Assembly (NCBI GenBank): GCA_023662825.1
Contig: JAMPIH010000007.1
Location: 62,001 to 126,000 of the forward strand
Source of the DNA: Bacteroides sp.
GTDB lineage: Bacteria; Bacteroidota; Bacteroidia; Bacteroidales; P3
Direction: 5' to 3'
Length of the DNA: 64,000 nt
Shown here piece after piece: positions 42,250 through 51,537 of the stretch (position 1 is the stretch's first letter; each line of letters opens with the position of its first letter). The notes beneath the pieces are model-generated. The model was not told where the DNA came from, ran no database searches, and saw nothing but the letters and a program-made list of their open reading frames with translations. The position numbers and the translations under genes were made by a program.

Positions 42250-43399
42250 TTAGCCATATGTCCATATCTACGGGGTAATCCCACTCCGCATTATACTCCG
42301 TGGCGCGTTTGTGCCCCAGGCGGACCACCACCATATCCAGGTCGGGAATCACCATGATGTATTGCCCCAGGATGCCCCGGAAATACTTTACCTCGTGACC
42401 TTGGTAGTTCATGAGCCAGAACTGGTAACCGTACATCGTACAGGGGGCTTCCGTTCCGTCGGGCAGCACGGCCTTGAGATAGGATGCGGGCGAGGTGGCC
42501 TCGGCCACGTATGCGGAATCGACCACACTGATGCGGCCGTCGTTCGTGTACCAATAGCCGTCCTGCAGCACCAACTGACCAAGGCGGGCAAAGTCGCGGG
42601 CATTGCTGTTAAAGCAGCAGTAGGCCTTTTCCATGCCGTCCTTGTGATCGAGGCTCCACAAGGCGTCTTCTTCGGCTCCGATGGGAGTCCAGATCTTCTC
42701 GGAGGCGTAGTCGGCAATGTTCCTGCCGGTGGCCTTCTTAAGCAGGAAGGCCAGTATCTGCGTAACGCCGCTCTGATAGTTGAAGTACTCACCAGGCGTG
42801 GCCACCAACACCTCGCGCTTGGCCAAGCCCCACAGATCCTTGCCGTAGTAGGCTTCGGTGGTAGTCGAAAAAAGCGAGGTGGAGCTTTCGTCCCACTTTA
42901 CGCCGGCGCTCATCGTAAGCAGGTCTCTGATAAGGAGCGGCCTGCCGTTGAACGAACCCCATTCGGGCAGGAAGTCGGAAACGGGCTGGTTCACGCTCTC
43001 GATACAACCGTCGGCAATGGCGCAGCCTATCAGCAGCGAAACGATGCTTTTGGCCATCGAGAACGAATTGCTGTGCGATTTCTCGCTATAGTCTTCCCAG
43101 TATTGCTCTAATTCCACCTTGCCGTCTTTCATCACTAAAAAAGCCACGGTTCCGTAGCGGGCAAAATCGGCCTCGAACGCACTGTCGATCCTGCGTCTGG
43201 AAACGCCCTGCGCGAATTCCAGAGGCACGGGATTGCCGGCCTTCACCACTCGGTTCTCGAAAATGGGATACTGATCGATCTTGGGATAGGTATGCACCAA
43301 GGCCCGGCGCACATAGTAATTGCCCGGAAACACCAGCACAGCCACACATCCGGCCACCGCCAGCAACACTGCAAACAGAATGATTCTTTTCGGCTTCAC
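42236..43399 (-). CDS. Serine hydrolase of the beta-lactamase (class C / 6-aminohexanoate-dimer hydrolase) family
   Basis: This 387-residue protein has one N-terminal membrane anchor (residues 5-26) and the catalytic S114-M-A-K117 (SxxK). A Tyr motif lies in Y-F-N-Y-Q-S-G and an H-K-R-A-T segment near the end replaces the usual K-T-G. The family includes esterases, amidases and penicillin-binding-like enzymes, and the substrate is unknown. The start is GTG. It begins 6 nt after the antitoxin of a HigBA-like pair and is probably cotranscribed with it. The last codons A-A-F and the TAA stop lie inside the terminal repeat of a hairpin element, so the natural C-terminus may have been replaced. 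Confidence 0.85.
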   Translation of the reverse strand: MKPKRIILFAVLLAVAGCVAVLVFPGNYYVRRALVHTYPKIDQYPIFENRVVKAGNPVPLEFAQGVSRRRIDSAFEADFARYGTVAFLVMKDGKVELEQYWEDYSEKSHSNSFSMAKSIVSLLIGCAIADGCIESVNQPVSDFLPEWGSFNGRPLLIRDLLTMSAGVKWDESSTSLFSTTTEAYYGKDLWGLAKREVLVATPGEYFNYQSGVTQILAFLLKKATGRNIADYASEKIWTPIGAEEDALWSLDHKDGMEKAYCCFNSNARDFARLGQLVLQDGYWYTNDGRISVVDSAYVAEATSPASYLKAVLPDGTEAPCTMYGYQFWLMNYQGHEVKYFRGILGQYIMVIPDLDMVVVRLGHKRATEYNAEWDYPVDMDIWLSAAF

Positions 43400-43405
43400 G
43401 ACTTG

Positions 43406-43717
43406 TTAGCTTATCGTTAGATTAACTTGTCTTCCAAGACCTTCGAAGATGCGAAAGAGCGTACTCAACTGCACATCCACTTTCCCGTTTTCCAAACGAG
43501 AAATGTATGTCTTTTTTGTACCGATTTTTTCAGCAAGTTCTTCTTGAGTAAGCCCTGCCCGATGACGTTCCTCTTTCAAGGTTTGTGCAAGACAAAACGC
43601 ACGTGTTTCTTCATCAAATTTTTCGCGTCCTGGTGTTCCCTTAACGCCGTATTCAACGTCAAGTAGTTCATTGAGGCTCGAGCACAACCCCAATCTGTCC
43701 TTTTTATTTGTTTTCAT
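43406..43717 (-). CDS. HigA-like antitoxin with XRE helix-turn-helix
   Basis: This 103-residue protein has a C-terminal Xre-type HTH: R-A-G-L-T-Q-E-E-L-A-E-K-I-G-T-K-K-T-Y-I-S-R-L-E-N-G-K. The N-terminal part (E-K-F-D-E-E-T-R-A-F) is a linker typical of these antitoxins. Its ATG overlaps the end of the toxin gene by 14 nt. The toxin comes first, the reverse order of most pairs, as in HigBA systems. Translation coupling should keep antitoxin output tied to toxin output. It binds the palindrome in the operon promoter by analogy with the family. Confidence 0.82.
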   Translation of the reverse strand: MKTNKKDRLGLCSSLNELLDVEYGVKGTPGREKFDEETRAFCLAQTLKEERHRAGLTQEELAEKIGTKKTYISRLENGKVDVQLSTLFRIFEGLGRQVNLTIS

Positions 43718-44054
43718 CTTTTTTTGTATCAAAATATTCGTTCATCAACTTTGCAGCCTTAGCTATTTCGTTTTGAGGTGTCTTTTGCGTTTTCTTTTGA
43801 AAGGCGTTGAACAAAACCACAATGTTTCCCTTATCAAAGCAACAGAATATCCGAAAGATATTTCTTCCAACCTCCAATCGTATTTCAAACAATCCTTTGA
43901 CACCTTCAATACTGCGAAGAATCGACACCGGCAACCTATCCACCTCTTGTAACCAAACGAGGGTTTGTGCTATTTTTTTCTTAACCCGAGAGTTTTGCGA
44001 AGACCAAAACTCGTTAAAATATTGTTTGTAAAATTTGATTATTCTACTTGCCAT
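43704..44054 (-). CDS. HigB/Gp49-like toxin of the RelE superfamily
   Basis: This 116-residue protein has the core order S-R-V-K-K-K-I-A-Q-T-L-V-W-L, G-L-F-E-I-R-L-E-V-G-R-N-I-F-R-I-F-C-C-F-D and V-V-L-F-N-A-F-Q-K-K-T-Q-K-T-P, which is characteristic of Gp49-like HigB toxins. These are ribosome-dependent mRNA interferases. The AT-rich codon use contrasts with the neighbours and suggests acquisition by transfer. The operon goes on to the antitoxin and then the serine hydrolase. Confidence 0.85.
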   Translation of the reverse strand: MASRIIKFYKQYFNEFWSSQNSRVKKKIAQTLVWLQEVDRLPVSILRSIEGVKGLFEIRLEVGRNIFRIFCCFDKGNIVVLFNAFQKKTQKTPQNEIAKAAKLMNEYFDTKKDENK

Positions 44055-44071
44055 ATTCGTTCCTCAATGCG

Positions 44072-44102
44072 CAAAGTTAACTAAATAGTTTACTTTCACA
44101 AA
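44072..44102 (-). promoter_or_regulatory. Consensus promoter and operator of the HigBA-like operon
   Basis: The minus-strand TTTG (44099-44102) and TAACTTTG (44072-44079) are 19 nt apart. Between and over the -7 box GTAAACTA-TT-TAGTTAAC (44076-44093) is an inverted repeat with one mismatch per arm, a likely HigA operator. Confidence 0.78.
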
Positions 44103-44130
44103 ACAAAAAACCAAATTCTCTAAACAACGC

Positions 44131-44253
44131 GTGCCGCATTTTAAGGAATCAGATGCGACGCACCGAGGGTGAACCCGAAGGAGCGTACTTATGTACGTGA
44201 CTGAGGCGTGAATCCCGAAGGTAAGGAAGCAGCTCGCCCTTAAAATGCGGCAC
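44131..44253. repeat. Long-hairpin repeat element, copy 2
   Basis: This 123-bp element has terminal arms GTGCCGCATTTTAAGG and CCTTAAAATGCGGCAC and the central hairpin GCGTACTTATGTACG. It is the same family as copy 1, in the same orientation. Its right end carries the last codons (A-A-F) and TAA stop of rlmD. The central hairpin differs from copy 1 only in the loop, so pairing is conserved. Confidence 0.88.
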
Positions 44254-45712
44254 GCTCCAGCAATACCACGCTCTCTACATGGTCGGTAAACGGAAACATA
44301 TCCACCGCCTGGTGGTTCAACACCCTGTATTTGGAGGAAAGGCGCTGCAGGTCGCGCGCCTGGGTCGCGGAATTGCAGCTTACATAGACCAGCCTCACGG
44401 GATTCCTGCCGAAAAGGGAATCATCCAGCAGGCAGTCGGTTACGTTCTCGTGCATGCCCTCGCGCGGGGGGTCGGTGATGATGACATCGGGAATGCCGTG
44501 CTCTTCCACGAACTGGCGGGAAAACACCTTGGCCATGTCGCCGGCAAAGAAACCCGTGTTGGAAATGCCGTTGAGCTGCGAGTTCACGCGCGCGTCCCTT
44601 ACCGCATCCTCCACATACTCGATGCCTATCACCTTGGCCGCCATGCCCGCCACGTAATTGGCGATGGTGCCGGTGCCGGTGTAGAGGTCATAGACGGTCT
44701 GCCCGAGCTGGATGTCGGCGAAATCGGCCGCCAGGCGGTACAGACGCGCCGCCTGCCGGGTATTGGTCTGATAGAACGACTTGGGACCCACGCGGAATTT
44801 CAGGTCGGGGGCACCCGTACGGTAGGCCGGCATGGTCATGGTGAGCCAGGGCTCGCCGCTGAAGAGCTCGATGTCTAAATCGGCCATGCTGTCGTTCACC
44901 TTGGTGTTCACTGCATACATCAGGCTCTTGATGCCGGGAAACTCCGCCTGCAGGCGTTGCATGAGCGTGTTGAAGGCCGCGTCGGGTTCCCCGCCTATAA
45001 TCACCACCGCCATAAAATCACCGTCGAGGGTGTTGCGGAGCATGATGTTGCGCATATAGCCGCTTTTGTTGCGGATATCGTAGAAATCCAAGCCCAGTTC
45101 CTGGGCGGTGCGCTTTACGAAAAGACGTATCTGATTGCTGGGTTCGGGCTGCAGGAAGCAACGCTGCAAATCGAGCACCTTGTCGAACTTGCCCGCCAAA
45201 TGGAAACCCAAACCCTCGCGTCCGTGTTGGTCGAGTTCCTGCCCTTGCGAGACCTCGCTGTCGGTGAGCCAGCGCTTGGTGGAGAAGGTGAATTCGAGCT
45301 TGTTGCGGTAGGAGGGGTTCTGTCCCACATCTTCAACTCCGATAATGGGCAGACCCTGGGGAAGTTCTATCTTGCCGATGCGCTCCAGATGGTCGCGCAC
45401 CTGCGCCTGTTTCTGCCGGAGCTGCTCCTGATATTGCAGGTGCTGCCACTTGCAGCCGCCGCAAAGCCCGAAATGGCTGCAGAACGGCTCGCAGCGCAGC
45501 GGGCTTGCCTCTTTAAGCGCCAGTACCCGTCCCTGCATATAGCCCGACTTGGTGCGGATCACCTCCACATCTGCCAGGTCGCCCGGCGCGGTATAGTTTA
45601 CAAAGAGTACCTTGCCGTCGATATGCGCCAAGGAATTGCCTTCGGCCGCCGCCTTCTCGATACGTACGTTCTCGATGATCCGGTTCGGCCCGTTCTTGTG
45701 TCTGCGTGCCAT
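44240..45712 (-). CDS. rlmD: 23S rRNA (uracil-1939-C5)-methyltransferase RlmD family
   Basis: This 490-residue protein has an N-terminal TRAM domain (about residues 15-70), then the iron-sulfur cysteines C-E-P-F-C-S-H-F-G-L-C-G-G-C. The SAM-binding domain has Y-D-L-Y-T-G-T-G-T-I and the nucleophile is in Y-V-S-C-N-S. TrmA/RlmCD enzymes make m5U in rRNA or tRNA; Bacteroidetes proteins of this kind are usually called RlmD. The last residues R-A-A-F and the stop come from the terminal arm of hairpin repeat copy 2. The SRPBCC gene starts upstream with a 6-nt gap. Confidence 0.92.
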   Translation of the reverse strand: MARRHKNGPNRIIENVRIEKAAAEGNSLAHIDGKVLFVNYTAPGDLADVEVIRTKSGYMQGRVLALKEASPLRCEPFCSHFGLCGGCKWQHLQYQEQLRQKQAQVRDHLERIGKIELPQGLPIIGVEDVGQNPSYRNKLEFTFSTKRWLTDSEVSQGQELDQHGREGLGFHLAGKFDKVLDLQRCFLQPEPSNQIRLFVKRTAQELGLDFYDIRNKSGYMRNIMLRNTLDGDFMAVVIIGGEPDAAFNTLMQRLQAEFPGIKSLMYAVNTKVNDSMADLDIELFSGEPWLTMTMPAYRTGAPDLKFRVGPKSFYQTNTRQAARLYRLAADFADIQLGQTVYDLYTGTGTIANYVAGMAAKVIGIEYVEDAVRDARVNSQLNGISNTGFFAGDMAKVFSRQFVEEHGIPDVIITDPPREGMHENVTDCLLDDSLFGRNPVRLVYVSCNSATQARDLQRLSSKYRVLNHQAVDMFPFTDHVESVVLLERAAF

Positions 45713-45718
45713 ATGTAT

Positions 45719-46129
45719 TTAACCGAGAGGCTGCGCCTCGCAAAAAGTCTTTATCTGCCGGTTCAGGGTATCCACGAACTTCTGCATCTGCGGCTTGAGC
45801 ATGGCCGCCATAATCATGTTCACGTTCACTTCGGCTTCCACCACCGAACCGAAACCGCCTTCGGAAGGCGTAAAATGAAAGGCGAGCGTAAAGGGAAACG
45901 AAGAACCGTCTTCAGAACTTATCACCACCAGGCTCGGTTCCACTTTTTGGCTGATGCGCATGTTGATCTGCGCCATGCCGCCCACGTTGAACGAACAGGT
46001 GTCTTCGGTGGCCTTGAAATCCTGAACCTGCGGGGGCATCATCTCCGCCAGGGCGGAAAAATTGCTGATCTTGCGGTAGGCCGTTTCCGGGGGTCCGGCT
46101 ATCTGCAAGGTAGAAGAAGAGGCTTTCAT
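45719..46129 (-). CDS. SRPBCC-fold (START/Bet v1-like) small protein
   Basis: This 136-residue protein has the order of a polyketide-cyclase-like or SRPBCC domain: an N-terminal strand and P-P-E-T-A-Y-R-K-I-S-N-F helix, central strands (D-T-C-S-F-N-V-G-G-M-A-Q-I-N-M-R-I), and a long C-terminal helix (K-F-V-D-T-L-N-R-Q-I-K). It probably binds a hydrophobic ligand in the cytoplasm. It lies between pyrE (18 nt upstream) and rlmD (6 nt downstream), so all three form one operon. Confidence 0.75.
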   Translation of the reverse strand: MKASSSTLQIAGPPETAYRKISNFSALAEMMPPQVQDFKATEDTCSFNVGGMAQINMRISQKVEPSLVVISSEDGSSFPFTLAFHFTPSEGGFGSVVEAEVNVNMIMAAMLKPQMQKFVDTLNRQIKTFCEAQPLG

Positions 46130-46147
46130 CGAATGCTTTTTGTAGGA

Positions 46148-46810
46148 TTAGTGGGCGTCCGACCAGGCTTCGGGATCCTTGCGCCATTCCTGCAGCGACT
46201 TAAGGTCGGAAGCGGGCAGCATATCCAGCTGCACGGCGCATTCAATCAGGTCGTTGTAGTTGGTGAGCGTGTAGAGCGGCACCCTGGCGTCGGCGAAATT
46301 CTTCTCGGCCACGCCCAGACCGTAGGTAAACACGGCCACCATGCCCTTTACGTCGCAACCGTGCTCACGCAGGGCGTCCACCGCCAGCAGGCTGCTCTTT
46401 CCGGTGGAAACCAGGTCTTCGACCACCACCACCGACTTGCCTGATTCAATCTCGCCCTCTATCTGGTTGCCCATGCCGTGCTTCTTGGCTTCGGAACGCA
46501 CATACACGAAGGGCAGCCCCAGTTCCTGCGCCACCAAGGCACCTTGCGGAATACCTCCCGTGGCGACCCCGGCGATGGCATCGACCGGACCTATCTTGTT
46601 CTCGATAATCTTTACGAATTCCTGACGGATAAAGGTGCGGATGTGCGGATAGGAAAGGGTGATGCGGTTATCGCAATAAATGGGCGATCTGCGCCCCGAC
46701 GCCCAGATAAAAGGCTCGTTGTTGTTCAGTTTGACGGCCCTTATCTGTAAAAGGAATTTAGCCGTTTCCAAACTCGATTCGTGCCGTTGGGCCTGTGCTA
46801 AGTCAACCAT
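46148..46810 (-). CDS. pyrE: Orotate phosphoribosyltransferase
   Basis: This 220-residue protein has the PRPP-binding motif V-V-V-V-E-D-L-V-S-T-G-K-S-S and the flexible loop with R-S-E-A-K-K-H-G. The substrate end is I-Y-C-D-N-R. It makes OMP in pyrimidine synthesis. A longer reading that would start at 46936 covers the promoter and overlaps the divergent CoA-transferase gene, so ATG 46810 is chosen. The -7 box TACATTTG ends 24 nt upstream of it. It leads the pyrE, SRPBCC, rlmD operon. Confidence 0.95.
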   Translation of the reverse strand: MVDLAQAQRHESSLETAKFLLQIRAVKLNNNEPFIWASGRRSPIYCDNRITLSYPHIRTFIRQEFVKIIENKIGPVDAIAGVATGGIPQGALVAQELGLPFVYVRSEAKKHGMGNQIEGEIESGKSVVVVEDLVSTGKSSLLAVDALREHGCDVKGMVAVFTYGLGVAEKNFADARVPLYTLTNYNDLIECAVQLDMLPASDLKSLQEWRKDPEAWSDAH

Positions 46811-46834
46811 AACGCGTGTTTTTAAGCGAGCCTG

Positions 46835-46842
46835 CAAATGTA
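46835..46842 (-). promoter_or_regulatory. -7 element of pyrE
   Basis: The minus-strand TACATTTG is a perfect TAnnTTTG, 24 nt before the chosen pyrE start. It supports the short pyrE reading. Confidence 0.6.
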
Positions 46843-46878
46843 GCGATTTTAAAGATATCGGAATTGCGCGAAATTCAT

Positions 46879-46886
46879 TAAATTTG
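46879..46886 (+). promoter_or_regulatory. -7 element of the lysine-fermentation operon
   Basis: TAAATTTG followed by CGAG lies 36 nt before the CoA-transferase start. It is divergent from the pyrE promoter in the same 112-nt gap, so regulation could be shared. Confidence 0.6.
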
Positions 46887-46922
46887 CGAGTTTGGCTAAA
46901 GGAAATATAAACACAACATACC

Positions 46923-47567
46923 ATGAACAAGTTCATCAGCGTTCAACAGGCCGTTGACATGATCAAGGACGGCGACACCATTATGGTGGGCGGATTCCTT
47001 ACGGTGGGAACACCCCTGCACATCATCGACGCCCTGGCCGCATCGGGCAGGAAAAACCTTACGCTTATAAGCAACGACACCGGTTACATCGACCGCGGCG
47101 TGGGCAAGCTCATCACCAACAAGCAGGTTTCCAAACTCTACGTTTCGCACATCGGCACCAATCAGAACACGATGGACCAGATGAACGCGGGCGAACTCAA
47201 GGTGGAATTCTGTCCGCAGGGCAGCCTGGCCGAACGCATCCGCTGCGGCGGCGCGGGCCTGGGCGGCGTGCTCACCGCCACCGGCTTGGGCACCGTGGTG
47301 GCCGAAGGCAAACAGGTGATCAACGTGGACGGCAAGGACTACCTGCTCGAAAAGCCCCTGCGCGCCGACTTCGCCCTGATCGGGGCCAGCAAGGGCGACA
47401 GCGAGGGCAACCTCGTGTATCGCGGCACCTCGCAGAACTTCAACCCCATGATGGCCATGGCCGCCGACACGGTGATCGCCGAAATCAACGAAATGGTGGA
47501 ACCGGGGCAGATTGCTCCCGAAGCAGTGATAACACCTTCTATTCTTGTTAAATACATTATCAAATAA
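46923..47567 (+). CDS. atoD: 3-oxoacid / acetoacetate CoA-transferase, alpha subunit
   Basis: This 214-residue protein matches AtoD/ScoA. It has G-D-T-I-M-V-G-G-F at the N-terminus, [15 protein letters not shown] and [12 protein letters not shown]. The C-terminal [16 protein letters not shown] segment completes the family. In lysine fermentation the heterodimer moves CoA between acetoacetate and butyryl- or acetyl-CoA. The beta subunit (with the catalytic Glu) normally follows. Here the next gene is kal, so beta must be encoded elsewhere. It opens the lysine cluster, 4 nt before kal. Confidence 0.9.
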   Translation: MNKFISVQQAVDMIKDGDTIMVGGFLTVGTPLHIIDALAASGRKNLTLISNDTGYIDRGVGKLITNKQVSKLYVSHIGTNQNTMDQMNAGELKVEFCPQGSLAERIRCGGAGLGGVLTATGLGTVVAEGKQVINVDGKDYLLEKPLRADFALIGASKGDSEGNLVYRGTSQNFNPMMAMAADTVIAEINEMVEPGQIAPEAVITPSILVKYIIK

Positions 47568-47571
47568 AGTC

Positions 47572-47967
47572 ATGGAAGAAAAAGTCTATAAATCGGTCCT
47601 GCGCCTCCGCATGAGCGCAAAAGACGCTCACTACGGCGGAAACCTTGTGGATGGTGCCCATATGGTGCACCTCTTCGGCGACGTGGCCACCGAACTGTTG
47701 ATTCAGATTGACGGCGACGAGGGTCTCTTTGCCGGTTACGAAAGCATTGAATTCCTGGCTCCCGTCTATGCCGGCGACTACATCGAAGCCGAAGGAACGA
47801 TCGTGAAAGTGGGCAACACCAGCCGCAAGATGGAATTCGTGGCGCGCAAGGTGATCGCCACCCGCCCCGACATTTCGGCTTCGGCGGCCGATGTGCTCGA
47901 AGAGCCGGTTATCGTGGCCAAAGCCGTCGGCACTTGTGTAACCCCCAAAGCGTGCAAGCGCAAATAA
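47572..47967 (+). CDS. kal: 3-aminobutyryl-CoA ammonia-lyase
   Basis: This 131-residue hot-dog-fold protein starts [15 protein letters not shown]. It contains the hallmark [12 protein letters not shown] and L-F-G-D-V-A-T-E-L, and Y-A-G-D-Y-I-E-A-E later. It removes ammonia from L-3-aminobutyryl-CoA to give crotonyl-CoA. A longer reading from 47545 overlaps the previous gene and is rejected. Short intergenic gaps (4 and 9 nt) place it firmly in the operon. Confidence 0.92.
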   Translation: MEEKVYKSVLRLRMSAKDAHYGGNLVDGAHMVHLFGDVATELLIQIDGDEGLFAGYESIEFLAPVYAGDYIEAEGTIVKVGNTSRKMEFVARKVIATRPDISASAADVLEEPVIVAKAVGTCVTPKACKRK

Positions 47968-47976
47968 TCCGAGATT

Positions 47977-48813
47977 ATGGAAAAACTGATTATCACGGCC
48001 GCCATCTGCGGGGCCGAAGTAACCAAGGAACAGAACCCGGCGGTTCCCTACACGGTGGAGGAAATCGTGCGTGAGGCCAAGAGCGCGGTAGATGCCGGGG
48101 CGGCCATCGTGCACCTGCACGTGCGGGAAGACGACGGAAAACCGACACAGAGCCGCGAACGTTTTCAAGAGTGCGAAGAGGCTATCCTGAAGGTTTGCCC
48201 CGACGTGATCTTGATTCCGAGCACGGGCGGTGCGGTGGGTATGACACCCGAAGAACGCCTGCAAAGCACCGACACCGATCCCAAGCCCGAAATGGCCACG
48301 CTCGACTGCGGCACCTGCAACTTCGGTGACGAAATCTTCGACAATACGATGCCGACGATGCGTGCCTTCGGCAAGCGTATGCTGGAACGCGGCATCAAGC
48401 CGGAATACGAATGCTTCGAGATGGGGCATTTAGACACCATCCTCACCATGGCCCGCAAGGGCGAAGTGCCGGGCGAACCCATGCAGTTCAACTTCGTGCT
48501 GGGGGTTCCCGGCTGTACGCCCGCCACGGTGCCCAACCTGTGCTGGCTGGTGAACGCCATTCCGGCCGGCTCCACCTGGACAGCCACCGGTATCGGCCGC
48601 CACGCCTTTACTTTGGCGGCTCCGGCCATCGCCATGGGCGGTAACGTACGCGTGGGCTTTGAGGACAACCTTTACTTAGAACGCGGCGTACTGGCCAAGA
48701 GCAACGGCGAGTTGGTGGCCAAGGTGGTGCGCATCGCCAGGGAACTGGGCCGCGAGATCGCCAATCCCGAAGAGGCGCGCAGGATCCTTTCGCTTCCCGC
48801 CCGCAAGAAATAA
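47977..48813 (+). CDS. kce: 3-keto-5-aminohexanoate cleavage enzyme
   Basis: This 278-residue BKACE-family TIM barrel carries the zinc ligands H46 and H48 (I-V-H-L-H-V) and Glu14 (G-A-E) as in characterised Kce enzymes. The later C-terminal Glu ligand is in V-G-F-E-D-N. It condenses 3-keto-5-aminohexanoate with acetyl-CoA to give 3-aminobutyryl-CoA and acetoacetate. The order kal, kce, kdd is typical for lysine-fermenting bacteria. Confidence 0.94.
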   Translation: MEKLIITAAICGAEVTKEQNPAVPYTVEEIVREAKSAVDAGAAIVHLHVREDDGKPTQSRERFQECEEAILKVCPDVILIPSTGGAVGMTPEERLQSTDTDPKPEMATLDCGTCNFGDEIFDNTMPTMRAFGKRMLERGIKPEYECFEMGHLDTILTMARKGEVPGEPMQFNFVLGVPGCTPATVPNLCWLVNAIPAGSTWTATGIGRHAFTLAAPAIAMGGNVRVGFEDNLYLERGVLAKSNGELVAKVVRIARELGREIANPEEARRILSLPARKK

Positions 48814-48876
48814 GCCAACCGAGCACGGACGTGTTCAAAATAAACAAATTAAGAACTTTTAAAACAACAGATTACA

Positions 48877-49926
48877 ATGAGTGCACAACCCAAAGGCAGC
48901 AAGTACGGTACCCACCGTGTGATTTCCCCCAAAGGCGTTCTTCCCCAGCCCGCCGATAAGATCGACAACAATATGGACGTTCTGTACGACAACGAAATCC
49001 TTATCGACGTACAGACGCTGAACATCGACTCCGCCAGCTTCACCCAGATCGAGGAACAGGCCGGCGGCGACAAGGCCAAGATTGCCGAAATCATGATGGG
49101 CATCGTGGAAAAACAAGGCAAACACCGCAACCCCGTTACCGGTTCGGGCGGCATGTTGTTGGGAACCGTAGAAAAAATCGGCGATGCCCTCAAAGGCAAA
49201 ATCGATTTGAAGGAAGGCGACAAGATCGCCACCCTCGTTTCGCTTTCGCTGACTCCCCTGCGCATCGACAAGATCAAGGATATCCGCCCCGACATCGATC
49301 AGGTGGACATCGACGGCAAGGCCATCCTGTTCGAAAGCGGCATCTACGCCAAGATTCCTTCCGACCTGCCCGAGAACCTGGCCCTTTCGGCCCTGGACGT
49401 GGCCGGAGCCCCGGCGCAGACGGCCAAGTTGGTGAAACCCGGCGATACCGTGCTCATTATCGGTGCCGGCGGCAAGAGCGGCATGCTCTGCTGCTACGAA
49501 GCCAAGAAACGTGCGGGCGTTACCGGTAAGGTAATCGGCCTCTGCCACAGCCCCAAGAGCACCGAACGCCTGAAGAAGCTCGGTTTCTGCGACTACGTGT
49601 TCGCCGCCGACGCCACCCAGCCCGTGGCCATCTACGAAGAAATCGAAAAGCTGACCAACGGCAAGCTCTGCGATGTGTGCATCAACAACGTGAACATAGA
49701 GAACACCGAAATGACCAGCATCCTCTGCACCAAAGACGACGGCGTGGTTTACTTCTTCTCCATGGCAACCTCCTTTACCAAGGCTGCCCTGGGCGCCGAA
49801 GGCGTGGGCAAGGACGTCACCATGATCGTGGGCAACGGCTACACCAAGGGACATGCCGAAATCACCTTGCAGGAACTTCGCGAATGCAAAGCGTTGCGTG
49901 ATATCTTCACGGAGTTGTATGCCTAA
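48877..49926 (+). CDS. kdd: L-erythro-3,5-diaminohexanoate dehydrogenase
   Basis: This 349-residue protein has a Rossmann domain with I-I-G-A-G-G-K-S-G-M-L at mid-length. The N-terminal G-S-K-Y-G-T-H-R-V-I-S-P-K-G-V-L-P-Q segment is diagnostic. It oxidatively deaminates 3,5-diaminohexanoate to 3-keto-5-aminohexanoate with NAD. Its TAA stop shares a base with the first base of hairpin repeat copy 3, which separates it from kamA. Confidence 0.94.
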   Translation: MSAQPKGSKYGTHRVISPKGVLPQPADKIDNNMDVLYDNEILIDVQTLNIDSASFTQIEEQAGGDKAKIAEIMMGIVEKQGKHRNPVTGSGGMLLGTVEKIGDALKGKIDLKEGDKIATLVSLSLTPLRIDKIKDIRPDIDQVDIDGKAILFESGIYAKIPSDLPENLALSALDVAGAPAQTAKLVKPGDTVLIIGAGGKSGMLCCYEAKKRAGVTGKVIGLCHSPKSTERLKKLGFCDYVFAADATQPVAIYEEIEKLTNGKLCDVCINNVNIENTEMTSILCTKDDGVVYFFSMATSFTKAALGAEGVGKDVTMIVGNGYTKGHAEITLQELRECKALRDIFTELYA

Positions 49927-50051
49927 AAAGTGTTGAAAAGGGCGCATCTGCTTCGTTCCTGCTTGGCAAAAGATTCGGTCACTTACGGAAGTAAGCTTCC
50001 TCGTCTTTTGTCAAGCAGAGCCTTGCATCTGCAACCCTTTTGAACACTTTT
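49926..50051. repeat. Long-hairpin repeat element, copy 3 (divergent arms)
   Basis: This 126-bp element has outer arms AAAAGTGTTGAAAAGGG and CCCTTTTGAACACTTTT (16 of 17 pair). The inner arms are TGCTTGGCAAAAGAT and GTCTTTTGTCAAGCA. At the tip is CTTAC-GGAA-GTAAG. Its core (CGGTCAC-x-TAC ... GTA-x-GCT and TTGCATCT) aligns with the reverse complement of copies 1 and 2, but the outer arms are unrelated and still pair. It starts at the last base of the kdd stop codon. Confidence 0.88.
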
Positions 50052-50099
50052 GTAAAATGGAATTGTTCTAGACAATTCTGGTTTTAAATCCAACAAGTT

Positions 50100-51458
<1,359 letters not shown>

Positions 51459-51478
51459 CCTGCGGTTCCCCCCTTGCC

Positions 51479-51519
51479 AAGCCCCGATAGAAAAGTTCGT
51501 CTTTCTGTCGGGGCTTTTT
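51479..51519 (+). terminator. Terminator after kamA
   Basis: AAGCCCCGATAGAAA and TTTCTGTCGGGGCTT pair over 14-15 bp around an 8-nt loop and end in a T run. Confidence 0.88.
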
Positions 51520-51521
51520 CG

Positions 51522-51529
51522 TAACTTTG
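51522..51529 (+). promoter_or_regulatory. -7 element directly before the first membrane-protein module
   Basis: TAACTTTG, a full match, ends 8 nt before ATG 51538. A TTCG at 51496-51499 is 22 nt upstream. Expected initiation leaves only a few nucleotides of leader. Confidence 0.55.
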
Positions 51530-51537
51530 ATTCCATT

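Noticed and set aside
42126-44253. The two matching repeats as ends of a composite transposon.
   Set aside because: No transposase lies between or in them, no target-site duplication was seen, and copy 3 stands alone.
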